A DNA stretch of 64,000 nt from Firmicutes bacterium AM31-12AC (GTDB taxonomy: Bacteria; Bacillota; Clostridia; Lachnospirales; Lachnospiraceae): assembly GCA_003480425.1 (NCBI GenBank), contig QUJA01000004.1, forward strand, positions 82,036 to 146,035, in the 5' to 3' direction. The translations under genes and the position numbers were made by a program. The notes under the pieces are model-generated. The model was not told where the DNA came from, ran no database searches, and saw nothing but the letters and a program-made list of their open reading frames with translations. Positions 19,253 to 28,645 of this stretch are shown piece by piece (within the stretch, counting starts at the first letter, position 1; every line of letters begins with the position of its first letter).

Positions 19253-19326
19253 CCGCGAGGATGCGCAGTGATTCTGTAAAGAATGTGTCAGCTACGCTGA
19301 CCAGAATCACGCGCCAAGTCTCGCGG
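19253..19326. repeat. Hairpin element 2 of intergenic array
   Basis: Nested arms: CCGCGAG/CTCGCGG (19253-19259, 19320-19326), GCGC plus GTGATTCTG with CAGAATCAC plus GCGC (19263-19276, 19302-19314, one bulged A), and GTCAGC/GCTGAC (19287-19301). More GC-rich than its surroundings. Confidence 0.8.
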
Positions 19327-19363
19327 CTGCTCGACTTGAATTACTTCCTGTGCCATTACACGA

Positions 19364-19521
19364 CTTGCAGAAATTATTATATATGGACTTCAGGCGAATT
19401 GGAATGAGTCTTAGAAGTAGTTAGAGAGTTTATCTTTGTTCTTAGCAAAGATAAACTCTCTTATCTACTTCTTGACGAATGAAACCTGAGCAAGAAGTCC
19501 ATATATAATAATTTCCGCAAG
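19364..19521. repeat. Hairpin element 3: long palindromic unit
   Basis: Outer arms at 19370-19391 and 19494-19515 are perfectly complementary over 22 bases, extended by CTTGC/GCAAG after one mismatch. Inside, AGAAGTAG/CTACTTCT (19413-19420, 19465-19472) and a perfect 16-base stem (19423-19438, 19446-19461) close a 7-base loop. It resembles a MITE or a large structured RNA. It ends 27 bases from the trpS stop. Confidence 0.8.
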
Positions 19522-19548
19522 GACCGTATAGCCAGTCAATCTCGTAAA

Positions 19549-20634
19549 TTAAATAGAAAATCTTTCTGCCTGACTCTGGATCAGCTCTGCATCATCAAAA
19601 TAATTAATCTTCATTGCAGCCTTCACTTCACTCAATGTCTGAGCTGCACGAGCTTCTGCTTTTTCACTACCTTTTTTAAGAATCTCATATACATATGGAA
19701 TATCTTTCTGATACTCTTTTCTACGATTGCGGATTGGCTCAAGCTCTGCCTGAATTACATTATTTAAGAAACGTTTTACCTTCATATCCCCAAGACCACC
19801 TCTGGTGTAATGATCTTTTAATTCCTGTAAGCATGCATACTCTGGCAGGAATTCTTCAAAATACTCTGGTCTGCAGAATGCATCCAAATATGTGAATACT
19901 GTATTTCCTTCCAATTTACCCGGATCTGATACTTTAATATGTGTAGGATCTGTAAACATGCTAAATACTTTTTTCTGAATCTCATCCGGCTCTTCTGACA
20001 GATAAATACAGTTTCCAAGTGATTTGCTCATCTTTGCCTTACCATCAATTCCCGGCAGACGCAGACATGCCTGATTCTCAGGAAGTAAAATATCTGGCTC
20101 GATCAAGGTATCCCCATATACAGAATTAAACTTTCTTACAATCTCTTTTGTCTGTTCAAGCATCGGAAGCTGATCTTCACCAACCGGAACTGTTGTAGCT
20201 TTAAATGCTGTAATATCTGCTGCCTGGCTGATTGGATATGTAAAGAATCCAACCGGGATACTCGCCTCAAAATTACGCATCTTAATCTCTGATTTTACTG
20301 TAGGATTTCTCTGTAATCTTGATACTGTTACAAGATTCATATAATAAAATGATAATTCACATAATTCTGGAATCTGTGATTGAATAAACAATGTCACTTT
20401 CTCAGGATCGAGTCCACATGCAAGATAATCTAATGCAACCTCGATAATGTTCTGACGCACTTTTTCCGGATTGTCCGCATTATCTGTCAATGCCTGTGCA
20501 TCTGCAATCATGACAAACATATCGTCAAATCCTCCCTGATTCTGTAATTCCACTCTTCTTCTTAAGGAACCTACATAATGTCCCACATGTAATCTACCTG
20601 TAGGTCTGTCCCCTGTCAACATAATCTTTCCCAT
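19549..20634 (-). CDS. trpS: Tryptophanyl-tRNA synthetase
   Basis: Class I synthetase charging tRNA-Trp. 361 residues with the HIGH-like HVGHYVGSL, the KMSKSLGN loop and the [12 protein letters not shown] block. The chain is longer than the compact Bacillus enzyme (about 330). AGGAGGAAG precedes the start; it lies 26 bases after the PAP2 gene and is probably cotranscribed with it. No T-box leader is seen upstream. Confidence 0.96.
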   Translation of the reverse strand: MGKIMLTGDRPTGRLHVGHYVGSLRRRVELQNQGGFDDMFVMIADAQALTDNADNPEKVRQNIIEVALDYLACGLDPEKVTLFIQSQIPELCELSFYYMNLVTVSRLQRNPTVKSEIKMRNFEASIPVGFFTYPISQAADITAFKATTVPVGEDQLPMLEQTKEIVRKFNSVYGDTLIEPDILLPENQACLRLPGIDGKAKMSKSLGNCIYLSEEPDEIQKKVFSMFTDPTHIKVSDPGKLEGNTVFTYLDAFCRPEYFEEFLPEYACLQELKDHYTRGGLGDMKVKRFLNNVIQAELEPIRNRRKEYQKDIPYVYEILKKGSEKAEARAAQTLSEVKAAMKINYFDDAELIQSQAERFSI

Positions 20635-20660
20635 TATTCTTTAACTTCCTCCTAGTAACT

Positions 20661-21338
20661 TTATTTCACAAATAATGTCTGGCGTACCGGCTTTCTGACT
20701 CCATTCGCCTCTGGTGCATATACAAACTGATACAATGTATATGCCATCAAAAATCCTGCCATAACATCAAGCACTGAATGCTGTTTTAAAAACATTGTCG
20801 CCATAATGATCAATGCAGTCAAAATATATGCTCCCATGCATATCGCTTTATGCTCATTTAACTTCTTGCTATTCTTGATTGCTATACACGCAGCAAGAGA
20901 ATTAAACACATGAAGACTTGGGAATACATTTGTCGGTGTATCTGTCTGATACAACATCTTTACCAGATCAACAAATATATTATCTCTCTCAAATACAACC
21001 GGACGGATTGCAAGTCCATTCGGCATAATTGTTGATATGATCAAAAATATGGTCATACCCGCAAAACTAATCTTGGCAAGCTTATAGAATCCATCTACAT
21101 CTGTAAAAAAGAAGTACGCAAAAACTACAGCTATAAAAACAAACCATAGTAAATAAGGTACAATGAAATATTCAATAAATGGTATCTTATCATCAATTGG
21201 TGAATATATAATATGATATCCGCTTGTCACATGTGTCTCTAAATAATAGAACCATGGTCCATAAAGCAGTGCATAGCTAAAAACCCAAGCATGTTTATAT
21301 TTCTTGAAAAAATCCCCTATTTTTCTTTTTATGTTCAT
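20661..21338 (-). CDS. PAP2-family membrane phosphatase
   Basis: 225 residues with about six membrane helices. PAP2 signature pieces FPSLHVFNS and KQHSVLDVMAG carry the catalytic histidines; the KxxxxxxRP element is not clear. Members dephosphorylate phosphatidate, undecaprenyl pyrophosphate or related lipids at the membrane. A diacylglycerol kinase gene lies just upstream, suggesting opposing steps in lipid phosphate turnover, but the substrate is unproven. Confidence 0.88.
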   Translation of the reverse strand: MNIKRKIGDFFKKYKHAWVFSYALLYGPWFYYLETHVTSGYHIIYSPIDDKIPFIEYFIVPYLLWFVFIAVVFAYFFFTDVDGFYKLAKISFAGMTIFLIISTIMPNGLAIRPVVFERDNIFVDLVKMLYQTDTPTNVFPSLHVFNSLAACIAIKNSKKLNEHKAICMGAYILTALIIMATMFLKQHSVLDVMAGFLMAYTLYQFVYAPEANGVRKPVRQTLFVK

Positions 21339-21394
21339 AACGAACGCCCCTTTTTAATACACAAATGGATTAATCTGCTCTTTTACTGCTAAAG

Positions 21395-21423
21395 ATTATA
21401 GCATGATTTTTGCCCAACAACAA
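21395..21423 (-). promoter_or_regulatory. Promoter of the PAP2-trpS unit
   Basis: Minus-strand TTGTTG (21423-21418) and TATAAT (21400-21395), spacer 17. Confidence 0.7.
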
Positions 21424-21458
21424 GGCGATTCATAAAAGCTTAACAATTCTTTTATACT

Positions 21459-22388
21459 CTACTTATCATCTGGAATTATAATTTTTACCTGTTTGTCAAG
21501 CAGCCCCGCTTTCAACTCACTTCCAATTGCAATCGGCTCTCCGTCTGCATGTATCGGAAATTCTGCTTCCATGCTGATTTCAACATTTTTACAACGGAAT
21601 ATATCAATTCCTTTTATTCCTACATGCTTCCCTTTAAATGCCAGTGGAAGTAAGAAAACAACTTTCCATCTCGGTAGTCCTGATACAACAATAACATCTA
21701 AATATCCATCGTCAACCTTTGCTTCCGGACAAAAGAAAAATCCTCCGCCTTCATATGGATGATTCATAGCTGCTACAAAGTATGTATTTTCAAAACTCTT
21801 CGTTTCTCCTCCATCCAGACACACACAAGCTCTCGTATGTGCATCTCTGAACAATCTGCGAAGTGCTACTGCCAGATAACTCAACTGTCCCAGCTTTACT
21901 TTATTCAACATCACTTTCAATTTAGAGACTGCTACCTGATGACATACCGCTGCATCAAATCCAATTCCGCTGCTGACCGCAAACCGATGCGTCATCTCCT
22001 TACAAGACATTACACCAACATCCATCAACACTCTTTTTTTCGAATTCAAAATGTTATTCAATGCCTCCTTCGGATCCGTAGGCAGTTTCAACGCTCTCGT
22101 AAAATCATTTCCCGATCCGGTTGGGATATATCCAAGCGTAACCTTTGAACAATCTCGAATTCCATTGATTACTTCATCCATCGTCCCATCCCCGCCAAGG
22201 ACTATAATCGTATATTCTTTCTCATCTTTCGTCAATTCCGAAGTAATCTTCGTTGCCTCTTTTTCATACTTTGTAAATCTCACCTGATACTGTATTCTTC
22301 GTTTTTTCAGTTCCGGCTCTACCTGATTCCAAATCAAACCCCCACGTCCTGATTTTGATTTTGGATTTACAATAAATGTATATTCCAC
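21459..22388 (-). CDS. Diacylglycerol/lipid kinase, DgkB/YegS family
   Basis: 309 residues from a GTG start placed after TGGAGGTG. N-terminal nucleotide-binding domain with NPKSKSGRG and GGDGTMDEVINGI (65-77), then a beta-sandwich domain with the EGGGFFFCPEAKVDDG segment. Family members phosphorylate diacylglycerol to recycle it into phospholipid. The exact lipid cannot be told from sequence. The upstream tetR remnant ends 18 bases away and may have regulated it. Confidence 0.9.
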   Translation of the reverse strand: MEYTFIVNPKSKSGRGGLIWNQVEPELKKRRIQYQVRFTKYEKEATKITSELTKDEKEYTIIVLGGDGTMDEVINGIRDCSKVTLGYIPTGSGNDFTRALKLPTDPKEALNNILNSKKRVLMDVGVMSCKEMTHRFAVSSGIGFDAAVCHQVAVSKLKVMLNKVKLGQLSYLAVALRRLFRDAHTRACVCLDGGETKSFENTYFVAAMNHPYEGGGFFFCPEAKVDDGYLDVIVVSGLPRWKVVFLLPLAFKGKHVGIKGIDIFRCKNVEISMEAEFPIHADGEPIAIGSELKAGLLDKQVKIIIPDDK

Positions 22389-22405
22389 CCTTTCACCTCC
22401 AGAGC

Positions 22406-23007
22406 TTATTTCATCGTACTATCCAGATATTTTCCAAGAGATCTTCTCATATTCCCCGCAAAATCTGCTTCTCCCTTTCGTAAACACCATTCAAATACAT
22501 TTCCTATTACAATCATTCGAATATCTGTCGTAAACTCTTCCAGCTCTACATTTAAATGAACAATACCTGCTACAATTGCTTTCTCTATATAATTCCGTAC
22601 CGTAACAATCGGATAAGGTCTTTCTGTACGGCTCACCGGATTCAATGCCTGGTTCTTCGGATCATAATATCCGCTCATAAATTCCACGCCCAGCTCCTCA
22701 CAATACTCTACATAGTTCAGATAAACTCTGATAACCGCAATTTTCGCCTCTTCCACACTGTTTGGCATATCCAGTAAATCCGGATTGATACTTGGCTGTT
22801 CTTCTATGTAATAAGATAACAGATCATCTTTTGTTTTAAAATGATGATAAAACTTCCATTCGATACACCTGCTTCTTCGCAAATGTTCTTAATCGATAAT
22901 TCTTCGTATCCTTTTTTCTGTAATATATGCTTTGCCGCCCGAAAAATCCTCTCTTTTGTCTCTTTCGATTTCTGCTGTTGTTTTCCGAGTTCTATCTTTT
23001 CATCCAT
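22406..23007 (-). pseudogene. TetR-family regulator with one-base frameshift
   Basis: The N-terminal helix-turn-helix frame (start ATG at 23007) reads to EEAGVSNGSF and then leaves frame. The continuation YHHFKTKDDLLSYYIEEQ is found one frame over. Restoring a single T in the run at 22849-22852 would give a normal TetR protein of about 200 residues. It is a pseudogene, a sequencing error, or less likely a slippage site. Confidence 0.85.
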
Positions 23008-23147
23008 GTCTATAATTCCCTTCTGACGACCACTGCTTATTTCTTTATTATAGTAACACAAGCTGCACTTTTATTCAAGAAAACAGAGTGTACTCTACAA
23101 CTTTCATTTCACCTAAAATGCCTGTTCATAAAGTCTTGACAATCGTC

Positions 23148-24251
23148 TTAGTTTTCCATGATTGAAAGTGCATATTGTGTGTATGCCGAAAATGCTGTCG
23201 GAATAGGATATTTCCCCATAACTTCTTTTTTATCAGCAAATATCATATCCGTACGACATGTTTTTTCCAATTCATCAACAATGATCTCATATCCTGTCAT
23301 ATGCCATTCTACATGACTGAAAATGTGTTTTGCATTTTCCAGCTTTTTGATGCGGACCGGCATCATACCAATGGATTTTGCATATTCGATAAGCTGCTTT
23401 CTTGTCAAATGTCCCTCCAGATTTGGAAATTCATACAAACCTGCAAGAAGTCCTTTTTCCGGTCGTTTTTGAATCGCGATCTTTTCTTCGTCTTTAATGA
23501 TCAATATCGTTCTCTTCTCAATCCTTCTGTCTTTTGCTTTCTTCTTCACCGGAAGCTCCATCTGTACTGACTTTTGATTTGCTTTACAAAGTTTTGCTAT
23601 CGGACAGATATCACATTTCGGTTCTCCGTTTGGTACGCAGACGATAGCCCCTAGTTCAATCAGGCCTTGATTAAAATCACTGACTGCATTTTCCGGGATA
23701 ATGCCCTCTATCTCTTCTTCAATGTGTTTTCTTGTAGATGTTTTCATGATGTCTTCATAACTTGCATGAAATCTTGAAATAACACGCAAGACATTTCCAT
23801 CTACCGCCGGTTTAGGAATCCCAAATGCAAAGGAACTGATGGCCCCCGCCGTATAATTTCCAATCCCGGACAATCCTTTTATCTGTTCATAATCCTGTGG
23901 CATCTGTCCATTATACAGCTCAACGATCTGTACAGCTGCTTTTTGCATATTTCTTACTCTGTTATAATATCCAAGCCCCTCCCACAGTTTTAACAGACGT
24001 TCTTCCGGTGCGTTTGCCAGTTCTTCTATCGTTGGAAATGCTTTGAGAAATGCTTCGTAGTAAGACTTCACAGCTTCTACCCGTGTCTGCTGCAGCATAA
24101 TCTCCGATACCCATATATGATAGGCGTTTGCCCCGTTTCTCCAAGGTAAATCTCTTTTATTATTCTGATACCATTCTACGATAAGCGGTACGGCTTTTTC
24201 TAAATTATTACTTTGAGAAAACTCTGCTTCTTTCACTTGATTTCGTTTCAT
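23148..24251 (-). CDS. mutY: A/G-specific adenine DNA glycosylase
   Basis: Removes adenine mispaired with 8-oxoguanine. 367 residues: helix-hairpin-helix GLSGIGNYTAGAI with the catalytic Asp in KPAVDGNVLRV, the [4Fe-4S] cysteine cluster (GAIVCVPNGEPKCDICPIAKLC) and a C-terminal NUDIX-like domain (KRPEKGLLAGLYEFPNLEG) that reads 8-oxoG. Ribosome site weak. It stands alone with about 140 bases on one side and 170 on the other. Confidence 0.96.
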   Translation of the reverse strand: MKRNQVKEAEFSQSNNLEKAVPLIVEWYQNNKRDLPWRNGANAYHIWVSEIMLQQTRVEAVKSYYEAFLKAFPTIEELANAPEERLLKLWEGLGYYNRVRNMQKAAVQIVELYNGQMPQDYEQIKGLSGIGNYTAGAISSFAFGIPKPAVDGNVLRVISRFHASYEDIMKTSTRKHIEEEIEGIIPENAVSDFNQGLIELGAIVCVPNGEPKCDICPIAKLCKANQKSVQMELPVKKKAKDRRIEKRTILIIKDEEKIAIQKRPEKGLLAGLYEFPNLEGHLTRKQLIEYAKSIGMMPVRIKKLENAKHIFSHVEWHMTGYEIIVDELEKTCRTDMIFADKKEVMGKYPIPTAFSAYTQYALSIMEN

Positions 24252-24424
24252 TTTATTCTATGTCTCTTTCTATTTCGTTTATCTCCACATGCACACTGCA
24301 GTGAAACAAGAATGCCAAATGTTTGACTTTAATGCATCTTAACACAGTTCCCGGTAAAATGGCAACAAGACAGTTCCTTTACCAGAAACTGCCTTGCAAT
24401 ATTTTTAAAAATATTTTATTTGAT

Positions 24425-25171
24425 TTATAAAATTTTGGATAAGAATTCTTTTAATCTCTCATCTTTCGGATTTCCAAAAAACTCTTCCGGTGTTCCCTGC
24501 TCTTTTATCTGTCCTGCATCCATAAATATGACACGAGTTGCAACTTCCTTCGCGAATCCCATCTCATGTGTAACAACAGCCATCGTCATCCCTTCATGTG
24601 CCAAAGCCTTCATCAATTCCAGAACTTCTCCAACCATCTCCGGGTCAAGTGCTGATGTAGGTTCATCAAACAGCATTACATCCGGCTTCATTGCCAATGC
24701 TCTTACGATGGCAATACGCTGCTTCTGTCCACCGGATAAATGTGATGGATATGCGTTTGCTTTCTGTTCCAATCCAACCCTTTTGAGCAGATCCATTGCC
24801 TCTTTTTCAGCTTCTTCCTTGCTCTTCTTTAATAATTTAATAGGAGCAAGTGTAATATTTTCAAGAATCGTTTTATGCGGAAACAAGTTAAAATGCTGGA
24901 ATACCATTCCCATCTTCTGACGATGTTTATTAATATCTGTCGCTTTGCTTGTAATGTCTACTCCTTCAAAATAAATATGTCCGCTTGTCGGAACCTCAAG
25001 CAAGTTTAAAGAACGCAGAAAAGTAGATTTTCCCGAACCGGATGGTCCGACAATAACAACCACTTCCCCCTTGCTGATTGTCTCTGACACACCGTTCAAA
25101 GCATGAAGATTATTTGCATACACTTTATGCACATTATCAACTTTAATTAATACATCTCCTTTAGTGGTCAC
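24425..25171 (-). CDS. glnQ: Polar amino-acid ABC transporter ATPase, GlnQ family
   Basis: 248 residues. Walker [10 protein letters not shown] (42-50), Q-loop in [11 protein letters not shown], signature LSGGQKQR, Walker [10 protein letters not shown] and switch His in VVTHEMGF. The family drives uptake of polar amino acids such as glutamine or cystine; the symbol is by family. GTG start overlaps the permease end by 11 bases. Last of a three-gene operon. Confidence 0.93.
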   Translation of the reverse strand: MTTKGDVLIKVDNVHKVYANNLHALNGVSETISKGEVVVIVGPSGSGKSTFLRSLNLLEVPTSGHIYFEGVDITSKATDINKHRQKMGMVFQHFNLFPHKTILENITLAPIKLLKKSKEEAEKEAMDLLKRVGLEQKANAYPSHLSGGQKQRIAIVRALAMKPDVMLFDEPTSALDPEMVGEVLELMKALAHEGMTMAVVTHEMGFAKEVATRVIFMDAGQIKEQGTPEEFFGNPKDERLKEFLSKIL

Positions 25172-25850
25172 TGTTTCTCAGCCTCCTTTCCAGCAAGTTC
25201 ACACATTTTGTAAATGCCATTACCATAACAAGATAGATCAATGCTACAGCAATCAATGGCATAAATGCATCATAAGTACGGCTTCGAATGATATCGCCAC
25301 CCTTTGTCAGATCCTGCAATGCAATATATCCTGACACAGAAGTTTCTTTTAATAATACGATAAACTCATTTCCCAATGCCGGCAAAACATTCTTGAATGC
25401 CTGTGGCATAATAATGTAAAACATGGTCTGTGCATAGTTGAAACCAAGGCTGCGTCCTGCTTCCATCTGTCCATCGTCAATTGACATTATACCAGAACGG
25501 AAAATCTCAGCTACATAAGCGGCTGAGTTGATTCCGAATGCCATAATCGCAACCAACACTTTACTAATCTGTGTACTTCCAAAAATTACAAAATAAATGA
25601 TTAATAACTGTACAACAACCGGAGTTCCTCGAATCACTGTCAGATAAATCTTACATATCAAGTTTAAAATTTTTAATTTACCTGTTTTATCATAAGTAGC
25701 TCTGATCATTGCAATTAAGAATCCAAATGCAATTCCTATCAGCACCGCAAAAAAGGTGACTTTTAAAGTAACCACCAGACCATCTGCCAGGTACTTCCAA
25801 CGGTCATCTGTTATAAAATTCATTATGAATCTTGTTTTCAAATCTGCCAT
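25161..25850 (-). CDS. Polar amino-acid ABC transporter permease, HisM/GlnP family
   Basis: 229 residues with about five membrane helices and the EAA loop [32 protein letters not shown] near residues 135-165 that contacts the ATPase. Start set at the ATG 25850; an upstream in-frame TTG at 25859 is also possible. The gene lies between the binding protein and ATPase genes. Confidence 0.93.
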   Translation of the reverse strand: MADLKTRFIMNFITDDRWKYLADGLVVTLKVTFFAVLIGIAFGFLIAMIRATYDKTGKLKILNLICKIYLTVIRGTPVVVQLLIIYFVIFGSTQISKVLVAIMAFGINSAAYVAEIFRSGIMSIDDGQMEAGRSLGFNYAQTMFYIIMPQAFKNVLPALGNEFIVLLKETSVSGYIALQDLTKGGDIIRSRTYDAFMPLIAVALIYLVMVMAFTKCVNLLERRLRNSDH

Positions 25851-25878
25851 AAGCCCCAACCTTCTCTTTTATCGCTGA

Positions 25879-26652
25879 TTATTCAGCATCTGCATTGATA
25901 TATTTGTCAACGATTTTATCAAATGTTCCATCTTTCTTCAACTCTGCAATTGCATCATTTACTTTCTCAGTAAGGTCACTTCCCTTTTTAAAGCAGAATG
26001 CATAAGCTTCTTCTACGTACTCAGTATCCAGAATTTTAAGACCTTCATTCTCTTTTACAAATGTCTGTGCCGGCTGATCATCAATGATAACCGCATCGAT
26101 CTTGCCCTGCTGAAGTGCCTGTACAGCCTCAACACCTTTGTTATAACGCTCTACATTTTCATCGCCATAATCATCTGATGAATAAAGATCTCCTGTTGTT
26201 CCAAGCTGAACTCCGATTTTCTTTCCTTCCAAATCTTCAGGCTTTGTAATGTCGCTATTATCTGCTGAAACAATAATCACCTGACGTCCTGTGTAATAGC
26301 TGTCTGAGAAATCAACCTGTGTTTTTCTCTCATCTGTAACTGTGATACCTGCTGCTGCAAAATCTGCTTTTCCACTCTGGACAGCCGGGATAATAGAATC
26401 AAATGCCATATCTTCAATCGATAATTCTGCTCCAAGTTTATCTGCGATTGCTTTCGCAAACTCAGCGTCAATACCTACAATCTCGTCTCCTTCATAGAAT
26501 TCATATGGTGGGAACTCTGCATTTGTTGCCATTACAAGCTTATCCTTGCTTTCGCCTTCACTGCTGTCTGAACTTTTATTGCTTGAACCACACGCTGCCA
26601 TAGAAACTACACACATTGCTGCTAATACAACACTTAATACTTTTTTCTTCAT
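25879..26652 (-). CDS. Amino-acid ABC transporter substrate-binding lipoprotein
   Basis: 257 residues. Signal peptide MKKKVLSVVLAAMCVVSM ends in a lipobox with Cys22, then a Ser/Glu-rich linker and a type II periplasmic-binding fold (TNAEFPPYEF, AAGITVTDERK, GVQLGTTGD). ADFAAAGITVTDER and DAVIIDDQPA are typical of polar amino-acid binders. The start follows CTAGGAGGAAGTTAAAG; an ATG further up would spoil the signal peptide. First gene of the operon. Confidence 0.95.
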   Translation of the reverse strand: MKKKVLSVVLAAMCVVSMAACGSSNKSSDSSEGESKDKLVMATNAEFPPYEFYEGDEIVGIDAEFAKAIADKLGAELSIEDMAFDSIIPAVQSGKADFAAAGITVTDERKTQVDFSDSYYTGRQVIIVSADNSDITKPEDLEGKKIGVQLGTTGDLYSSDDYGDENVERYNKGVEAVQALQQGKIDAVIIDDQPAQTFVKENEGLKILDTEYVEEAYAFCFKKGSDLTEKVNDAIAELKKDGTFDKIVDKYINADAE

Positions 26653-26709
26653 CTTTAACTTCCTCCTAGAATCTATTTCTTTTGCATAACCATACATAAT
26701 ATCTTACAT

Positions 26710-26737
26710 ATTCTATCATATTTATACAGAATTTCAA
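26710..26737 (-). promoter_or_regulatory. Promoter of amino-acid ABC operon
   Basis: Minus-strand TTGAAA (26737-26732) and TAGAAT (26715-26710), spacer 16. Confidence 0.55.
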
Positions 26738-26778
26738 GTATATATGCAAAATTATTCTCAATTAGTTGCATATTTTCA

Positions 26779-26823
26779 AAAAAAACAAGAGACTATTGAA
26801 ATTTTATATCCCAATAGCCCTTT
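26779..26823 (-). terminator. Terminator after uppP
   Basis: On the minus strand CTATTG/CAATAG with flanking weak pairs, then a T-rich run (plus-strand A run at 26779-26785). Confidence 0.6.
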
Positions 26824-26842
26824 ATAAATCATGTATTCACTT

Positions 26843-27670
26843 TTATGCAAGTAACGCGGAAACTGTAAAATATAAGAATACAATTACTCCAAGTACGATT
26901 CTATAATATCCAAATACTTTGAAATCATGTTTTTTAATATACTGCATCAAGAATTTAATTACAAAGATAGATACGACAAAAGAAACCACGCATCCTAACA
27001 ATAGTAAAAGGAACTCCTGTCCTGTAAATGCAAAACCAAACTTAAGCATCTTCAGAAGACTCCATCCAAACATAACCGGAATCGCAAGAAAAAACGTAAA
27101 TTCTGCTGCCACACTTCTGGATGCTCCAATGATCAATCCACCCAAAATTGTTGCACCGGATCTTGATGTTCCAGGAATCATCGCCAATACCTGGAACCCT
27201 CCGATTGCCAGAGCCATCGGAATCGTAAGCTGTGAAAGCTTTGTTGCCTGTGGTGTAACACCTTCATGCTTCTTCTCAATTACAATAAATAAAATACCAT
27301 AAATGATCAGCATCGCTGCAACAACATACGCATTCATAAAATGCTCATCCACAAAATCATCAAACAACAATCCGATGACCATAGCCGGAAGCGTTGCAAT
27401 AATTACCTTGATCCACAACTGAATTGTCATCATCTTCTGTTTTTCTGATTTCTTAGCCGAAAATGGATTCAATTTATTAAAATAAATCAATATAACTGCC
27501 AAAATCGCTCCAAACTGGATCACTACATTGAACATCTCTACAAATTCATGCCGTAAACTCAGCTTCACAAATTCTTCTACCAGAATCAAATGTCCTGTAC
27601 TACTAATCGGAAGCCATTCTGTAATTCCCTCAACAATACCTAAAAATATAACCTTTAATGCTTCTAACAT
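26843..27670 (-). CDS. uppP: Undecaprenyl-diphosphatase (BacA/UppP)
   Basis: Dephosphorylates undecaprenyl pyrophosphate to recycle the cell-wall lipid carrier and gives bacitracin tolerance. 275 residues, about eight membrane helices, with the two signature regions EGITEWLPISSTGHLIL (14-30) and PGTSRSGATILGG. The start overlaps the stop of the HAD gene, with GGGGGAGGAGAAGC ahead of it. Confidence 0.97.
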   Translation of the reverse strand: MLEALKVIFLGIVEGITEWLPISSTGHLILVEEFVKLSLRHEFVEMFNVVIQFGAILAVILIYFNKLNPFSAKKSEKQKMMTIQLWIKVIIATLPAMVIGLLFDDFVDEHFMNAYVVAAMLIIYGILFIVIEKKHEGVTPQATKLSQLTIPMALAIGGFQVLAMIPGTSRSGATILGGLIIGASRSVAAEFTFFLAIPVMFGWSLLKMLKFGFAFTGQEFLLLLLGCVVSFVVSIFVIKFLMQYIKKHDFKVFGYYRIVLGVIVFLYFTVSALLA

Positions 27671-28503
27671 GCTTCTCCTCCCCCGAGAACATATTTCACA
27701 ATCGCTCTGGCTGCACCATCTTCATCATTCGTTCCCGTCACATAATCTGCATTACACTTCACTACTTCTTCCGCATTGCCCATCGCAACACCAACTCCAG
27801 CTTCTGTGATCATCTCTATATCATTATCGCCATCACCAATTGCCATAATCTCTTCCCGTTCGATTCCAAGCATCTTACCTAATGCAATCAAACCTTTTCC
27901 CTTATTTACACCGGCTGCGTTAATTTCTATATTGTATTTTAATGAACTGACGAGGTTCAAATCTTTACACTCGCTTAGTTCTTCCCAGGCCGCTTTCCTC
28001 TCTTCCATATCCGCAAACAATGCCTGTACTTTATCGAGATTCTCTTCTCTGGAATAAAATAATTCCCAAATATCAGGAACTGCAATTCTGGATGCACGTA
28101 CATACTCCCACATGTTACAATCTTTGTGATATCTTTCTACATGAGCCAGTTTTTCATCCTTCGCATATCCCTGTCCGTCAAAATAGATCTCTTGTAGCGT
28201 ATCATATTTCTCAGTGATTTCCAATGCTTTTTTTGCACTTTCTTTCGATAATAAATGTTCGATCAGTATTTCGCCTGTCGCTGTATCCAGAATCCTTGCC
28301 CCATTCGCTGTAAGTGCATATCGCATCCCCGGAAATTCTCTCAATTCCAATGGTACACCTGTAAATGGCCGTCCTGTCGCTACCAGCACATGAACACCTT
28401 TGTTTATCGCCTTTGCGATTACTTCTTTTGTAAACGGAGTCAGTTCTTTTTTGGAATTTAATAATGTTCCGTCCAGATCCAGCCCCACCATCTTAATTTG
28501 CAT
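27664..28503 (-). CDS. HAD-superfamily phosphatase, Cof type
   Basis: 279 residues. Motif I DLDGTLLNSK with nucleophile D9, motif II VATGRPFTG, and motifs III-IV KGKGLIALGKML and AIGDGDNDIEM. The large C2 cap marks the Cof/YidA group, which removes phosphate from sugar phosphates, FMN or PLP. I chose ATG 28503 (AAGGAAGG upstream) over GTG 28527. Cotranscribed with uppP. Confidence 0.92.
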   Translation of the reverse strand: MQIKMVGLDLDGTLLNSKKELTPFTKEVIAKAINKGVHVLVATGRPFTGVPLELREFPGMRYALTANGARILDTATGEILIEHLLSKESAKKALEITEKYDTLQEIYFDGQGYAKDEKLAHVERYHKDCNMWEYVRASRIAVPDIWELFYSREENLDKVQALFADMEERKAAWEELSECKDLNLVSSLKYNIEINAAGVNKGKGLIALGKMLGIEREEIMAIGDGDNDIEMITEAGVGVAMGNAEEVVKCNADYVTGTNDEDGAARAIVKYVLGGGEAC

Positions 28504-28534
28504 CGTTCTATTTCCTTCCTTGTTCACTGCCCCT

Positions 28535-28563
28535 ATTGTATCAAAATTTGCTTAATTCTGCAA
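28535..28563 (-). promoter_or_regulatory. Promoter of HAD-uppP unit
   Basis: Minus-strand TTGCAG (28563-28558) and TACAAT (28540-28535), spacer 17. It overlaps the divergent promoter for the cell-wall hydrolase. Confidence 0.7.
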
Positions 28564-28576
28564 TTTATAGTATACT
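28548..28576 (+). promoter_or_regulatory. Promoter of SleB-type hydrolase
   Basis: TTGCTT (28548-28553) and TATACT (28571-28576), spacer 17. Back-to-back with the HAD-uppP promoter in the same 40 bases, so the two may compete. Confidence 0.7.
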
Positions 28577-28645
28577 ATACAGATGAAACTTTTTTGAACA
28601 AATTTTCATTGAACTTAGAAACAAAAACCAGAAAGGATTTTATTT

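Noticed and set aside
17999..19548. dif site or prophage attachment site next to the recombinase
   Set aside because: I found no sequence resembling a Firmicute dif site and no phage genes; the inverted repeats are much longer than a Xer core site.
24361..24400. Terminator after the ABC ATPase gene
   Set aside because: AAGACAGTT/AACTGCCTT can pair, but no T run follows on the minus strand, so I do not call it.
24420..24920. 166-codon plus-strand frame
   Set aside because: Antisense to the conserved ABC ATPase; composition typical of a reverse-complement shadow.
26919..27302. 127-codon plus-strand frame
   Set aside because: Antisense to uppP membrane helices; no ribosome site or family resemblance.
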